Positions 28,045 to 37,537 of a stretch of 64,000 nucleotides of DNA are shown here, piece by piece. Made by a program: the position numbers and the translations under genes. How positions within the stretch are numbered: position 1 is the first letter of the stretch; each line of letters begins with the position of its first letter. Source of the DNA: Bacillota bacterium (GTDB taxonomy: Bacteria; Bacillota; Negativicutes; Sporomusales; CTSoil-080); NCBI GenBank assembly GCA_017889625.1, contig JAGGAD010000014.1:1-64000 (forward strand), given 5' to 3'. The notes beneath the pieces were generated by a model that was given only the letters and a program-made list of their open reading frames with translations, did not search any database and was not told where the DNA came from.

Positions 28045-28893
28045 CTAGTAGTCATACCATCCTTTTCCGGTCTTCTTTCCTAATCGTCCCGCTTTAACTA
28101 ACTGTTTCAACAATAACGGCGGTCGCCAACTTGGCCCAAGTTCACTTTCGAAATATTCCATTCCGCTTTTTAACGTATCAAGCCCAATATAATCCGCCAG
28201 TTCAAACGGCCCAATCGGCAGTTTATATGCCAATTTCATCGCCGCATCAATATCTTCTTTTGAGGCTATCCCTTCTTCATAAACTTTAAAAGCTTCTAAC
28301 AGAAGTGGAGTATACACCCGGTTTGCGATAAAGCCCGGTGTATCTTTTTTCACTTCCACACATTGCTTACCCATCGTCCCGGCTACGCTTTTTATCATTC
28401 TAACCGTTTCATCACTGGAATAATATCCTCGAGTTAGTTCCACCACGTCCATGATCGTCGGCGGAATAAAAAAATGCATACCGGCAACACGGTCCGGTCT
28501 GGCTGTGGCCGAAGCAATTTCCGTAATTGACATCGACGAAGTATTAGTAACAATAATAACCTCAGACCGACAAATACTATCCAACTTCGTAAAAACATCT
28601 TTCTTAATCGCCAAATTTTCAACAACACTTTCAATCACAAAATCGGCAGTTTCAAGCGTTTCGACTTTGGTTGTACCAGTAATCCGTCCTAAAACGGTGT
28701 TTTTTTCGGCAGCGTTGATTTTTTTTTGCGTAATCTGCTTGTCTAAGTGAGCTGAAAATCTATGAATTGCTTTATCAACAAAGCTCTGTTCCACGTCATA
28801 AAGGATAACCTCAAACCCACTCATCGCCGCAACTTGAGCAATTCCGCCCCCCATTGCACCGGCCCCAATTACTCCTATCGTCTTAATCTCCAC
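28045..28893 (-). CDS. hbd: 3-hydroxybutyryl-CoA dehydrogenase family protein
   Basis: This is an NAD-dependent 3-hydroxyacyl-CoA dehydrogenase of about 282 residues. The N-terminal Rossmann motif is TIGVIGAGAMGGGIAQVAA, the catalytic His region MHFFIPP, and the C-terminal helical domain has IGLDTLKSGMEYF. The canonical HFFNP is HFFIP here, a small change at a position near the active site. I chose the GTG giving MEIKTIGVIG, preceded by GAGG 5 bases upstream. No other butyrate-pathway gene is adjacent; an MFS transporter follows upstream. It probably belongs to carboxylate or aromatic-acid metabolism. Confidence 0.93.
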   Translation of the reverse strand: MEIKTIGVIGAGAMGGGIAQVAAMSGFEVILYDVEQSFVDKAIHRFSAHLDKQITQKKINAAEKNTVLGRITGTTKVETLETADFVIESVVENLAIKKDVFTKLDSICRSEVIIVTNTSSMSITEIASATARPDRVAGMHFFIPPTIMDVVELTRGYYSSDETVRMIKSVAGTMGKQCVEVKKDTPGFIANRVYTPLLLEAFKVYEEGIASKEDIDAAMKLAYKLPIGPFELADYIGLDTLKSGMEYFESELGPSWRPPLLLKQLVKAGRLGKKTGKGWYDY

Positions 28894-29002
28894 TATAACC
28901 TCACACTCCTTAGCTATTCTTAACTTACAAAACACTGCAGCAAAACCACACCGAACCGGTCAAACTTCCGGCTGACGAGTTCTGATGTTACTTTTTAACC
29001 GT

Positions 29003-30259
29003 TTACGCCGCTCTAAACTGCGGTTTTTTCATGAATATTGCAATTAAAAAGCCAACTACCGCCACCATACCTACTATCATTATGGATAAATGATACGTCC
29101 CCGTCGCATGCAAAGCACCTGCTCCAATTATTACACCAAGCGCGCCAAAAAACAATCCCACACCAGTCCAAATACCAACTACCCGGCCAACAATTGAGGA
29201 CGGAAAACTACTGGCAGCAAAGGCTAAAACGACTGGATTGATAAACGGTGTTCCAATTCCCACCATAACCAAACTTAACAATAAAGTTCCCCAATTGCCG
29301 TAAACTTGCGGAAACATAACTGAAGTACAGCATATCGCCAGCAGGGCAAATCCGATCAACACAATTGGCCGAGCCTTTCCTTTAAATACCCTGTCAAGTA
29401 AGATACCTACAACAAGCGACCCTGCAATCCCCGCAAACATTACTGTTGTCATAATTTTGCCTGCCACTAATGGTCCAAAACCAACACCAATCGGCTGCTC
29501 AACGGCAAAATAACTTGGCATCAAATCATTAAACGCCTGTTGGGTCCAAAGGCCGCAACAATATGCCAATGCCCCAATCCAAAATCCTCTTTTTCTTAAC
29601 GCTTTTTTAAAAATTTGATCATCATCTGACACAACTGATCCATTAGGCCCAGCTTGAGCTGGCGGCTCAGGATGGGGCGCAACAGCAACCCAAATATTAA
29701 GCATCAAAGCCAGAATCGGTAAGACTGACAACCAAGCCACGCCCCCCTGCCAATATCCAACCGCATTTACTAAGGCTGGCGAAGCCACTAATGCGGCCGC
29801 AATCCCCAGGGAAATTGCTACTGACTGAAGCCCATTAGCGGTACCTTTTTCATGGTTAGGAAACCAAGTGGCAACCACCGGACCAATAGCAACAACACAA
29901 GCGGCACAGGAAAAGCCTTCGATTATCCGGATTGCCAATACCCCTTCATAAGTGGTACCGACAAAAGGCAACGAGGCGTTAGCTATTGCCATAACAGTCA
30001 AACTCCCGCCCAGCACCTTATACAAGCCGAACCGATCAATAAGAAATCCAGAAATGATACAACTAATTGCAGTAGCAAGAAAATGTAAACCCATAAAGCT
30101 AAATGATGCCGTTCCTAAATCAATTCCTAAGTCCTTAGCAATTACTCCCATAAGTGGTGCAATCGAAATAAGTATTGTTGATGAACAGACCTGGGTTATA
30201 CAAAGCACCGCTAGTATAACCCATCTGAATTTGGGAAACTCAGTAGACACATTGGTCAT
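29003..30259 (-). CDS. MFS transporter
   Basis: This 418-residue protein shows twelve predicted membrane segments with a central cytoplasmic loop at about residues 195-225 that is charged and Pro-rich. The motif FLIDRFGLYKVLGG after TM2 is the MFS signature A region. The layout resembles organic-acid transporters of the oxalate/formate or sialate-type groups, but the substrate is not readable. It is followed by hbd on the same strand, about 110 bases away, which suggests transport of a carboxylic acid. It is similar in arrangement to the MFS gene at 35554-36792 (shared phrase YFAVEQPIGVGFGP versus FYAADQPVGLGLGP). Confidence 0.93.
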   Translation of the reverse strand: MTNVSTEFPKFRWVILAVLCITQVCSSTILISIAPLMGVIAKDLGIDLGTASFSFMGLHFLATAISCIISGFLIDRFGLYKVLGGSLTVMAIANASLPFVGTTYEGVLAIRIIEGFSCAACVVAIGPVVATWFPNHEKGTANGLQSVAISLGIAAALVASPALVNAVGYWQGGVAWLSVLPILALMLNIWVAVAPHPEPPAQAGPNGSVVSDDDQIFKKALRKRGFWIGALAYCCGLWTQQAFNDLMPSYFAVEQPIGVGFGPLVAGKIMTTVMFAGIAGSLVVGILLDRVFKGKARPIVLIGFALLAICCTSVMFPQVYGNWGTLLLSLVMVGIGTPFINPVVLAFAASSFPSSIVGRVVGIWTGVGLFFGALGVIIGAGALHATGTYHLSIMIVGMVAVVGFLIAIFMKKPQFRAA

Positions 30260-30423
30260 CTTTACTCCACCTTTCAGTACGTTTTAGCCAACAACTGCTG
30301 CAACTAGTTCCTAGCTGTCTCACCCTAAAGTCTTTAAGACTTAGCAAAAATTCATTGAATTAAGCCGCCACCGCCTTTAGACGTCGTCTTTATTTTTGTG
30401 TTTTTTCTGAAACTATTGAATTT

Positions 30424-30473
30424 TAAGTTAATTATAACGCTAACTTTAGCAATACAGAAATTCAATTAACTTA
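30424..30473. repeat. Inverted repeat upstream of the MFS gene
   Basis: TAAGTTAATT (30424-30433) and AATTAACTTA (30464-30473) are exact reverse complements separated by 30 bases, with a further TTGAATT/AATTCAA extension nearby. It could be an operator in the 30260-30583 gap. Nothing else was seen in that gap. Confidence 0.35.
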
Positions 30474-30583
30474 GTTCACATATACCAAAAAAACATTAAC
30501 AAATAGTTACACTATCCCCTTGTTTACAACTACCTATCCTAAACATTCTTAACCACGTTTTCGCCCTTCACTCGTTTTGTTCT

Positions 30584-31049
30584 TCACCGACAAATTTCAA
30601 ACGATTGTCGGGAAACACGCCCCCAATAGGGATCTTCAACTTCTTCGTCCCGATAATCACCCTCGGTTATTTCATCCACTACCTTCCGCCAAAAAGCTTT
30701 TGCCCCATCAGCACCACTAATCTGACGAACCTGCCATCGCCCCGGATGGCAGGTAAATACATACCGGGCTAATTTTTGACCATAGCCGTCCAACCTTTTT
30801 GCAGGAATAATATAAAACTCGGATACATCTTTTATTTCTCCACCAGAAAAAATCATAAACCCAACCGGAGCCATCTTATCATATATTAAGTACCCGCTAT
30901 GATCACAATCAATATCGGTCTGAACTTTGAACAATCCATTCTTGCCAGGGAGTTCCTTAGTAAGTGCTGAAAATTCAGCCTCATAGGCCTGGGTAAGATT
31001 ATGGTAAATTTGAATATTAGTTTCAGAAATAGCGCAAAAAATAACTCAT
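30584..31049 (-). CDS. GNAT-family N-acetyltransferase, apparent N-terminal frameshift
   Basis: The uninterrupted frame (30584-30934) gives a GNAT-like protein: GYLIYDKMAPVGFMIF, then SEFYIIPAKRLDGYGQKLA as the acetyl-CoA loop. The protein frame continues upstream without a start codon through ISETNIQIYHNLTQAYEAEF, typical of GNAT N-termini. An ATG at 31049 lies out of frame by one base because of a T6 tract; with five Ts it would read MSYFCAISETNIQIY. So there is either a true frameshift mutation, slippage, or a sequence error. The gene lies 10 bases after the HxlR regulator. The substrate is unknown. Confidence 0.7.
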
Positions 31050-31059
31050 CACTTCATTT

Positions 31060-31416
31060 CTAGATTTCATCAATATACCCATGAAACTTTTCCCCCACCG
31101 AATCAATGGGAATATTTTTTTCCAGCATTCGCTTGCGACTCCATTGGTAAATAGTATCCATTAATTTAATTAATTCTTCACCCGAATCGGTAAGAGCATA
31201 TTCAACACGAACTGGCACTTCTGCAAATACTGTGCGTTTTACAAAGCCTCCTGCCTCAAGCTCCTTAAGGGTTTTACTAAGAACCTTTTCACTAATCGCA
31301 TAATGTGTTTTCTTAAACTTACTAAACCGGGTAACATGATCTACGTAAATAGCCCTTAAAATAAGCGGCTTCCATTTGCTCGCAAAGCATTTGAAAGCGT
31401 ATTCATATGGATCCAT
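31060..31416 (-). CDS. HxlR-family transcriptional regulator
   Basis: This is a compact winged-helix regulator of 118 residues. The family layout is visible: KWKPLILRAIYVDHVTRFSK, ISEKVLSKTLKELEAGGFV as the recognition region, and VEYALTDSGEEL as the wing. The usual N-terminal cysteine is in FKCFASKW (Cys10), which in related redox- or aldehyde-sensing regulators is the sensor; this is inference. It is divergent from an SDR gene whose leader contains a 9-bp inverted repeat, a likely operator. GGGTGG precedes the ATG. Confidence 0.92.
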   Translation of the reverse strand: MDPYEYAFKCFASKWKPLILRAIYVDHVTRFSKFKKTHYAISEKVLSKTLKELEAGGFVKRTVFAEVPVRVEYALTDSGEELIKLMDTIYQWSRKRMLEKNIPIDSVGEKFHGYIDEI

Positions 31417-31663
31417 AAACTCGCCACCCTTTATTTAAATATAATTATAGGTAAGTTACTTTCCATTTAGAAACTAGCTGTCATTATAAGTAGATAATAG
31501 CATAAAATCAATTACCCTACAATAAAGTGCGTAATGTACAGCATCATAATCATGTGGTAGTATGAAAAAGTCGGAAAGTTCATAAATAACTATACTTTTT
31601 AGAAATGCGCCGTCAAATGAACAACTCTACTTCCAGAATAGATAATTAAAAGAAATAAATGTT

Positions 31664-31691
31664 CTTATAAGCATATAAATACGCTTATAAG
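31664..31691. promoter_or_regulatory. Putative operator for the HxlR regulator
   Basis: CTTATAAGC (31664-31672) and GCTTATAAG (31683-31691) form a perfect inverted repeat with a 10-base spacer. Each half contains the 8-bp palindrome CTTATAAG. It lies directly before the SDR ribosome-binding site, in the region shared with the divergent HxlR gene. Confidence 0.5.
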
Positions 31692-31707
31692 GTAAAGGAG
31701 ATTAATA

Positions 31708-32490
31708 ATGACAAGTAAATTTCAAGGTAAAGTTGCTTTAGTAACCGGTTCCGCTTCCGGAATCGGCAGAATAACCGCCCAGGCTTTTGCCCTGGAAGGT
31801 GCCAAAGTCATTGTAACTACCGGTTCCAACATCAAAGGGGCAGAAGAGACTTTGCGCCTAATCAAAGATGCCGGTGGAGAAGCCAGTTTTATTCAATGTG
31901 ATGTTTCTAAAGCTCAAGACGTTGAAGCGCTTATAAATAAAGCAGTCGAACGGTATGGCTCCCTAGACTTTGCTTTTAACAACGCCGGAGTTGGCCCAGA
32001 CGGCGTACGAATCCCTTTTGTTTCGCTAGCTGACTGCCCGGAAGATATCTGGGACCGCACAATTAATACTAATTTAAAAGGCGTCTGGCTTTGCCTAAAA
32101 TATGAAATCCGTCAAATGCTTAAACAAAAACACGGTGCCATTGTAAACACGTCTTCAGTCGGTACCGTAAAATTCGATCCCGGGTTTGGCGCCTATGCCG
32201 CCAGCAAAACAGGTGTAATTGCCCTTACTAAAACGGCCGCCGTGGAATGTGCACCATTCGGCATTCGCGTTAACGCAGTATGCCCTGGTCCTACAGCCCA
32301 TACCGGACTAAGCGAAAACACTTCGAACACTAACCCTGAAGGCCATGATAAAATTGCCCAGAGAATTCCGCTGGGGCGCCTGACTCAACCGGAAGAAATA
32401 GCCAACGCCGTACTCTGGCTTTGCTCAGACGCGTCCTCCTTTACTACCGGCAATGCAGTATCCGTTGACGGCGGTTTTACACTTATTTAG
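31708..32490 (+). CDS. Short-chain dehydrogenase/reductase
   Basis: This classical SDR has 260 residues with all hallmarks: cofactor motif TGSASGIGRI, the NNAG structural motif, catalytic Ser in NTSSVG, YAASK, and the C-terminal SFTTGNAVSVDGG. The acidic residue after beta-2 is not obvious, so NADP preference is possible. AAAGGAG lies 7 bases before the ATG. It is divergent from the HxlR gene and has its own terminator, so it is monocistronic. The substrate cannot be deduced. Confidence 0.95.
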   Translation: MTSKFQGKVALVTGSASGIGRITAQAFALEGAKVIVTTGSNIKGAEETLRLIKDAGGEASFIQCDVSKAQDVEALINKAVERYGSLDFAFNNAGVGPDGVRIPFVSLADCPEDIWDRTINTNLKGVWLCLKYEIRQMLKQKHGAIVNTSSVGTVKFDPGFGAYAASKTGVIALTKTAAVECAPFGIRVNAVCPGPTAHTGLSENTSNTNPEGHDKIAQRIPLGRLTQPEEIANAVLWLCSDASSFTTGNAVSVDGGFTLI

Positions 32491-32519
32491 TCCCCGCTAA
32501 ATCAAACTTTATTAAAAAG

Positions 32520-32555
32520 GTACACGGGAAATTTAATTTCTCGTGTACTTTTTTT
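32520..32555 (+). terminator. Intrinsic terminator of the SDR gene
   Basis: GTACACGGGAAAT pairs with ATTTCTCGTGTAC around a 3-base loop. TTTTTTT follows at 32549-32555. Confidence 0.88.
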
Positions 32556-32669
32556 AATAATAATCAAGTTTTACGCTAATATTTAGGTAAATAATAAATG
32601 AAATACCAAGATTTGTTCGCGATAAAATTATGTTAACAATACTTGTACTATAGGAAGGAGCAAGAAACC

Positions 32670-34364
32670 ATGCCGAAAATTAGTCTACGAACTAAAACCA
32701 TTGCCTTTTTTGTCATTGTCGTCCTTATTAGTTCCATAGGGTCCGGTATCGTTATTTCTAAGATCAATAAGCTTTACAACGCTATCAGCACTGTTCAAGC
32801 TGAATCTTTGCCTACATTAGAAAGCGGAAATAAATTAGCTTTTAACACTGCCATGATAATCGCTAATACTCGTGGCTATTTGCTTAATGGCGACCAGAGT
32901 ATCCTTGATGGCTACAAAAGGTATGACAAGGAAAGTGACGAAATTGAGACTAGTTTAACCCAAACGGCAGTCTCAGCTGAAGAACAACAGTTGCTTTCTC
33001 AAATCCATGAACAAGGCCAAAAATACAACGAAATAGCGGAAAATAAGCTGTTTCCTCTTAAACGCGCTGGTAAAACTCCGGAAGCCTTGCAAATAATGAA
33101 ATCTGAATTAGTTCCAGTTGGCACAGCTTATTCAAATTCAATAAAAGAATACAGTACACTAAGCAATAACAAAATTAATGCTATATTGACTCAGACAAAG
33201 GAATTCTCAAAGCAAGCCCAACTATACTCAATAATCATTAGTATTATAACAATGATTGTTGGCATCCTCATTGGCTTCCTCAGCGCCAGATCAATAACTA
33301 AACCTATAAAATCGTTGGTCAATACCGCCCAGGAAATTGCCAATGGAAATTTAGACCAAAATATTAAAGTAGCTCGGAATGATGAAATCGGGGATCTTGA
33401 ACAAGCATTTAAGACCATGGTTGAAAATTTGCGTAAAGTTATTATTGGGGTCCAGAAAAGTTCTGAACAAGTAGCGGCAAGTTCCGAACAAATGACCGCC
33501 AGCGCTGAACAGTCAGCTCAAGCGGCTACCCAGGTTGCTACCGCAATCGTCGAAGTAGCCCAGGGAGCCGACAATCAGAAAAAGGCGGTTGATGACTCCT
33601 TGCTTGTTGTCGAACAAATGACTTCGGAAATCAAGCAAGTTGCCAGCGATAGCAACAACGTGGCCCAAGTCACGGCTAATACCGTTAACGCCGCTCAAAT
33701 TGGTCAGGAAGCTATTCAACAAGCAGTAGAACAAATGAGCAAAGTCGGCGTTGGCACCGACAGCGTCCAAAATGCGATTAGCAAATTATCGCAAAACTCC
33801 ACAGAAGTAGGAGAAATCGTTAATGTTATCAGCGGTATAGCTGCTCAGACCAACCTATTGGCTCTAAACGCCGCCATTGAAGCCGCTCGTGCCGGCGAAG
33901 CTGGCCGTGGTTTCGCTGTAGTGGCCGAAGAAGTTAGAAAACTTGCCGAGCAATCGCAGGAAGCCGCCAACAAAATTACCATTCTTATCAACGGAAATCA
34001 ACAAAACATTGCCGATACTGTAGGGGTAATGACAACAAGCACTGCTGACGTTAAAGCTGGTATTGAAATAGTAAATCAGGCCGGTACGTCTTTCCAAGAA
34101 ATATATGAAAAAGTTAACGCCGTTTCTACTCAAATTAATAAGATGTCCGCTACCATTCAAAATTTAGCGAACGGCAATCAACAAATTATCCACGCTGTAA
34201 ATCAGATTGATGCCGAAAGCAAGCATGCTGCCGCCCAAACTCAAACCGTATCTGCTACAACCGAAGAACAGTCGGCCTCGGCTGAAGAAATAGCTGCTTC
34301 TAGCCAAGGCCTTGCCACTCTAGCCGATGAACTAAGAAAAATTATTGGAAAGTTCAAAGTTTAG
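32670..34364 (+). CDS. Methyl-accepting chemotaxis protein
   Basis: This is a second chemoreceptor (564 residues). TM1 is at residues about 10-32. A 4HB_MCP-type extracytoplasmic sensor follows (residues about 33-185). TM2 ([19 protein letters not shown]), HAMP and a signalling domain come next, with the tip [20 protein letters not shown] and the C-terminal pentapeptide-free end RKIIGKFKV. The ATG has AAGGAG 9 bases upstream; an upstream in-frame TTG lacks such a site. It is not part of a visible che operon, so it probably feeds a distant chemotaxis array. The ligand is unknown. Confidence 0.94.
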   Translation: MPKISLRTKTIAFFVIVVLISSIGSGIVISKINKLYNAISTVQAESLPTLESGNKLAFNTAMIIANTRGYLLNGDQSILDGYKRYDKESDEIETSLTQTAVSAEEQQLLSQIHEQGQKYNEIAENKLFPLKRAGKTPEALQIMKSELVPVGTAYSNSIKEYSTLSNNKINAILTQTKEFSKQAQLYSIIISIITMIVGILIGFLSARSITKPIKSLVNTAQEIANGNLDQNIKVARNDEIGDLEQAFKTMVENLRKVIIGVQKSSEQVAASSEQMTASAEQSAQAATQVATAIVEVAQGADNQKKAVDDSLLVVEQMTSEIKQVASDSNNVAQVTANTVNAAQIGQEAIQQAVEQMSKVGVGTDSVQNAISKLSQNSTEVGEIVNVISGIAAQTNLLALNAAIEAARAGEAGRGFAVVAEEVRKLAEQSQEAANKITILINGNQQNIADTVGVMTTSTADVKAGIEIVNQAGTSFQEIYEKVNAVSTQINKMSATIQNLANGNQQIIHAVNQIDAESKHAAAQTQTVSATTEEQSASAEEIAASSQGLATLADELRKIIGKFKV

Positions 34365-34450
34365 ACGATCAACGCTAGTTTTTCTTTAGCAGGTACTACA
34401 CTATCATTTTTGCAGTATATTGAATTTTAATAGATTGCGAGTGAATACAT

Positions 34451-35455
34451 ATGAAAAAAATCTTATTATTGCTTATGTCTATGATGCTACTAACAAGTGT
34501 TACTTGGGCATCCGGAGCAAAGCAACCAAATATCAAAGCTTCCGAACAAGATTTTAGTGTTATTACGGTTGGCTCCGGCGCCCCCGGTTTATTGCCGTCT
34601 CGCGCGGAATCAATGACCGCAATACAGTACAAGGGAAATTATTTCGTAGTAGATTGCGGGGCCAGAACGACGGCCAACTTGTTGGCTGATGGCATAAGTT
34701 TTAACAAAATAAGCTTATTGCTATTTACACATTTACATGCCGACCACTCCACCGACTTTCCTGATCTTTTAATTTATCGAGCTAGTTTCGGCGGTAAAGA
34801 GTTATCGATAGTTGGTCCGCCAAATACGACACAACTATATGAATTTTTTCGCCAATTTTACCGTGATGATATCCTCTATCGCGGAATGGTTTACAACGAG
34901 GAAACCTCAGTTGGAACATTAAAAGGCGTGAAGGTTCGAGAATTAACCGGTAGTAACCAATTTACTTTTGAGGGAGTAAATATTGAAACTGCCGAAATGG
35001 TTCACACCATGTACGATTTGGCCTATAAATTTTCGGCGAATGGAAAAACAATCGTAGTCTCCGGGGACACCACTTATAATGAAAACCTCATCAATCTTGC
35101 AAAGGATGTTGATGTTTTAGTTATGGAAGGTATCGGTCTTTCAGAAGTTACAACCAAAGCCGTAAGCCCTAATGCAGTAAACTCTAATAACTATCAACAA
35201 CACAAAATTGACGGCGAAACCCCAAAACCCCTTACAAAATTTGCCGGTAATTTCACCGTAGAATCACATGCCGGTTTTACAGAATTACTTGAGATTGCCA
35301 AAAAAACAAATGTAAAAAAATTAGTACTTACTCATATACACCCAAAAGTTAAAGTAGATGACGCTTTTATTCAAGAAGTACAGCAGCGCTTCAAAGCTGC
35401 CGGCTATAACGGTGAAGTTATCCTGGCCACCGATGGCTTAGAAATAAACCCATAA
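34451..35455 (+). CDS. Exported metallo-beta-lactamase-fold hydrolase
   Basis: A signal peptide (MKKILLLLMSMMLLTSVTWA, cleavage probably after ASG or WAS) precedes an MBL-fold domain. The zinc motif is THLHADHSTD, followed by VHTMYD, SGDTTYNE and THIHPKV. The RNase Z-like order of motifs suggests a phosphodiesterase or arylsulfatase-type enzyme, but an exported protein will not process tRNA. It has 334 residues. Only GAGTG, weak, precedes the ATG. It ends 2 bases before a strong bidirectional terminator shared with the convergent MFS gene. Confidence 0.9.
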   Translation: MKKILLLLMSMMLLTSVTWASGAKQPNIKASEQDFSVITVGSGAPGLLPSRAESMTAIQYKGNYFVVDCGARTTANLLADGISFNKISLLLFTHLHADHSTDFPDLLIYRASFGGKELSIVGPPNTTQLYEFFRQFYRDDILYRGMVYNEETSVGTLKGVKVRELTGSNQFTFEGVNIETAEMVHTMYDLAYKFSANGKTIVVSGDTTYNENLINLAKDVDVLVMEGIGLSEVTTKAVSPNAVNSNNYQQHKIDGETPKPLTKFAGNFTVESHAGFTELLEIAKKTNVKKLVLTHIHPKVKVDDAFIQEVQQRFKAAGYNGEVILATDGLEINP

Positions 35456-35457
35456 AA

Positions 35458-35502
35458 AAACAGCCTCAACCCAACAATACTATCGGGTTGAGGCTGTTTT
35501 TT
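35458..35502. terminator. Bidirectional terminator
   Basis: CAGCCTCAACCC (35461-35472) pairs perfectly with GGGTTGAGGCTG (35485-35496), with TTTTTT on the plus strand and AAAAAA on the other side. It serves the convergent metallo-beta-lactamase-fold and MFS genes. Confidence 0.9.
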
Positions 35503-35553
35503 ATCAATCAGTAGCTCTTCTCAAAGACTTGTTCTTCGTTTGATCATCTTCTA

Positions 35554-36792
35554 CTATTGAAGCGTTTTGGGTGGTTTAAGAAAACGTACGGTTAAACCGC
35601 CGAGGAAAACTACGGTTGCAAGAATCGTCATGGAGGTATCGTAAAAACCGGTTATATGCAGTGCTGTAGAACCGGCTGCCAAGCCGGCCATGGACCCCAA
35701 CGCGCCCATTGAAGTAGCAAATCCACCTAGACGGCCAACAACATTTTCGGGATAATGCTTCGCGATGAATCCAAACACGGTAGGATTTACAAAGGCGGAA
35801 CAGAATAAGGCTGCTGCCGGAAGAGTTATGAGTAAGGAACCACTATCTGGAGTTAGGAATCTTAGAACATATACAAGTACCGCAGATAAAGTGCAAACGA
35901 TGAATAGCGGTACACGAGGTTTTCCTTTGAATATTTTTTCGACTACAATCGGACAAACCAATCCACCAATCATCGATGCATAGCCGGCCCACATCAGCCT
36001 GCTTCCTGCGCCCATTGGCCCTAAGCCAAGACCAACCGGTTGATCGGCGGCATAGAAACCAGGCGCCATGTCGTTGAAGGCTTGCATATAGAATTGATCT
36101 AAGAAGAGCAGAAGAAAGGCCATAAAGATTGCTGGACTCAGTAAAACTAGCTTAAAGTTGCCGGTTTCGGTAGTTTTTACCCCGATGCTGTCCGGTTTAG
36201 CAGGCGGTTTCGGTCCATAGTGAACAATCAAGACAAATATTAAAGCTATAAAAGCCGGAAGACCAGAAAAGGCGAGCGCGGTATGCCAACTGCCTGTTGC
36301 TTCAAACATCGTTGGTGTATAGATAAGACCAAGTGAGATTCCCAGCCACACTGAAAAACCTTGTACCGCGGCAACGTAAGTTCTTTCTTCATATTTAAAC
36401 CATTGGGCACAGACTGTAGCAATAACGGTATTAATCGGTCCCATGCCAATACCTTGTAATATGCGCATCAACAATACTTCATTAGCGGTATAAGTGTAAA
36501 AATACATTAGTATTGGAACGATAATCTGTATACTTAAACCGATAATCCAATTACGGGTAAAACCAATCTTATCAATGAGAAAACCACTCAAAACTGCTGA
36601 AAAAAACGTTGCGAGCATGACTGACATCATGGTAAGAGCCGTGGTCTCACCTAAGCTTACTCCAACAGACTTAGAAATTTCTGCAACAAGCGGCGCAGGT
36701 GCAATCATCGTCATGCAACCAACCGCAGTTACCACAATAAGTACAAATAACACAAACCACCTGTACTTTGGATAAATCACTTCTTCATTCAT
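35554..36792 (-). CDS. MFS transporter
   Basis: This is a second 12-helix major facilitator (412 residues). The signature A region after TM2 reads FLIDKIGFTRNWIIG. A short central loop (residues about 190-205) separates the halves. It shares phrases with the MFS protein at 29003-30259 (DQPVGLGLGP; QAFNDM), so the two are paralogues. GGGAGATGG precedes the ATG. Upstream lie an AT-rich leader and a decayed LysR gene in divergent orientation, suggesting the transporter has lost its dedicated regulator. The substrate is unknown; an organic anion is plausible. Confidence 0.93.
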   Translation of the reverse strand: MNEEVIYPKYRWFVLFVLIVVTAVGCMTMIAPAPLVAEISKSVGVSLGETTALTMMSVMLATFFSAVLSGFLIDKIGFTRNWIIGLSIQIIVPILMYFYTYTANEVLLMRILQGIGMGPINTVIATVCAQWFKYEERTYVAAVQGFSVWLGISLGLIYTPTMFEATGSWHTALAFSGLPAFIALIFVLIVHYGPKPPAKPDSIGVKTTETGNFKLVLLSPAIFMAFLLLFLDQFYMQAFNDMAPGFYAADQPVGLGLGPMGAGSRLMWAGYASMIGGLVCPIVVEKIFKGKPRVPLFIVCTLSAVLVYVLRFLTPDSGSLLITLPAAALFCSAFVNPTVFGFIAKHYPENVVGRLGGFATSMGALGSMAGLAAGSTALHITGFYDTSMTILATVVFLGGLTVRFLKPPKTLQ

Positions 36793-36902
36793 TTTTCCAT
36801 CTCCCTAGTTTAATTTAGATAAGCGGAATTTAGATAACCCCAATCTCTTAAACTTCACAGGCTTGTTCACGTTGAATCAGAGTAAACAATTCTTAGGATG
36901 AG

Positions 36903-36918
36903 AAAAAATCAACTTTTA
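36903..36918. repeat. Copy of the 16-base motif found before the alcohol dehydrogenase gene
   Basis: AAAAAATCAACTTTTA is the exact reverse complement of 12029-12044. It sits about 110 bases upstream of the MFS start codon. A shared regulator-binding site is possible, but the motif is AT-rich. The rest of 36793-37236 has no recognisable gene. Confidence 0.4.
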
Positions 36919-37236
36919 ATTTATTGGTGAACTCATTTACAACGGCCTCTCCTTACGACCATCATCATTCTGTTATTAACACACCTCGTGATTCAAGACC
37001 CTCCATTCTTAATTTTTCAACCTGAATCCGCCTTGAAATCAAAGGACAAAGCACTGGAGCATTACGAAAGCCCCTAACCCACGCAGACGTTTTTCTGACA
37101 AGTGGTTACATGGGTTTGGATAACAAATGTTTGTTTGATAGTTTGTTAAATTTATAACTTTCTGAATAATTACATAATAATGCATATTGTCCCTTTTTTC
37201 TAATTCAAAATATGCATAAGCTTATTTTAAAATTAT

Positions 37237-37448
37237 CTTGATGCGGGCTTTCAACCGACAATGTATTTTGAAGCCTTTAAAGAAGAACCATTGCTGGACT
37301 TGTAGGCGCAAAGATCGGCATTGCCCTCATTCCCTTCACATCAGGCCTTGATTCAAAAATTCATGTCCGCAACCCTCAATGTTTACTGTCAATTCAAATG
37401 ATTTGGCGAGCAAATGAGTACCTGTCCCCTGCTGCCACGCATTTTTAG
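37237..37448 (+). pseudogene. C-terminal remnant of a LysR-family regulator
   Basis: Two plus-strand frames joined by a one-base slip encode the end of a LysR effector domain. The first frame reads LDAGFQPTMYFEAFKEEPLL up to a TAG at 37303. The second, from about 37302, reads VGAKIGIALIPFTSGLDS and later IWRANEYLSPAATHF before TAG at 37446-37448. The order EAF.EEP..LV...GIALIP...SPAA is characteristic of LysR C-termini. No helix-turn-helix part is recognisable upstream, so this is a truncated and frameshifted relic beside the MFS gene. Confidence 0.75.
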
Positions 37449-37454
37449 TTCTAC

Positions 37455-37517
37455 ACAAAAAACAGCCTCAACTATTAAAATAGCCCTAACCTCTCGTCTA
37501 TTTTAATAGTTGAGGCT
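37455..37517 (-). terminator. Terminator of the LTA-synthase-like gene
   Basis: A 19-bp arm (37464-37482) starting AGCCTCAACTATTAAAATA pairs perfectly with 37499-37517. On the minus strand the stem is followed by a T-rich run (TGTTTTTTGT). It lies 20 bases after the stop codon. Confidence 0.88.
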
Positions 37518-37537
37518 ATTACTTCATTACCACTTAT

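Noticed and set aside
35458-37517. Similar GCCTCAAC terminators at 35461, 37464 and 39730 as a possible repeat family
   Set aside because: Only the short GCCTCAAC/GTTGAGGC stem is shared and loops differ. Each sits just after a gene end, so ordinary terminators explain them.
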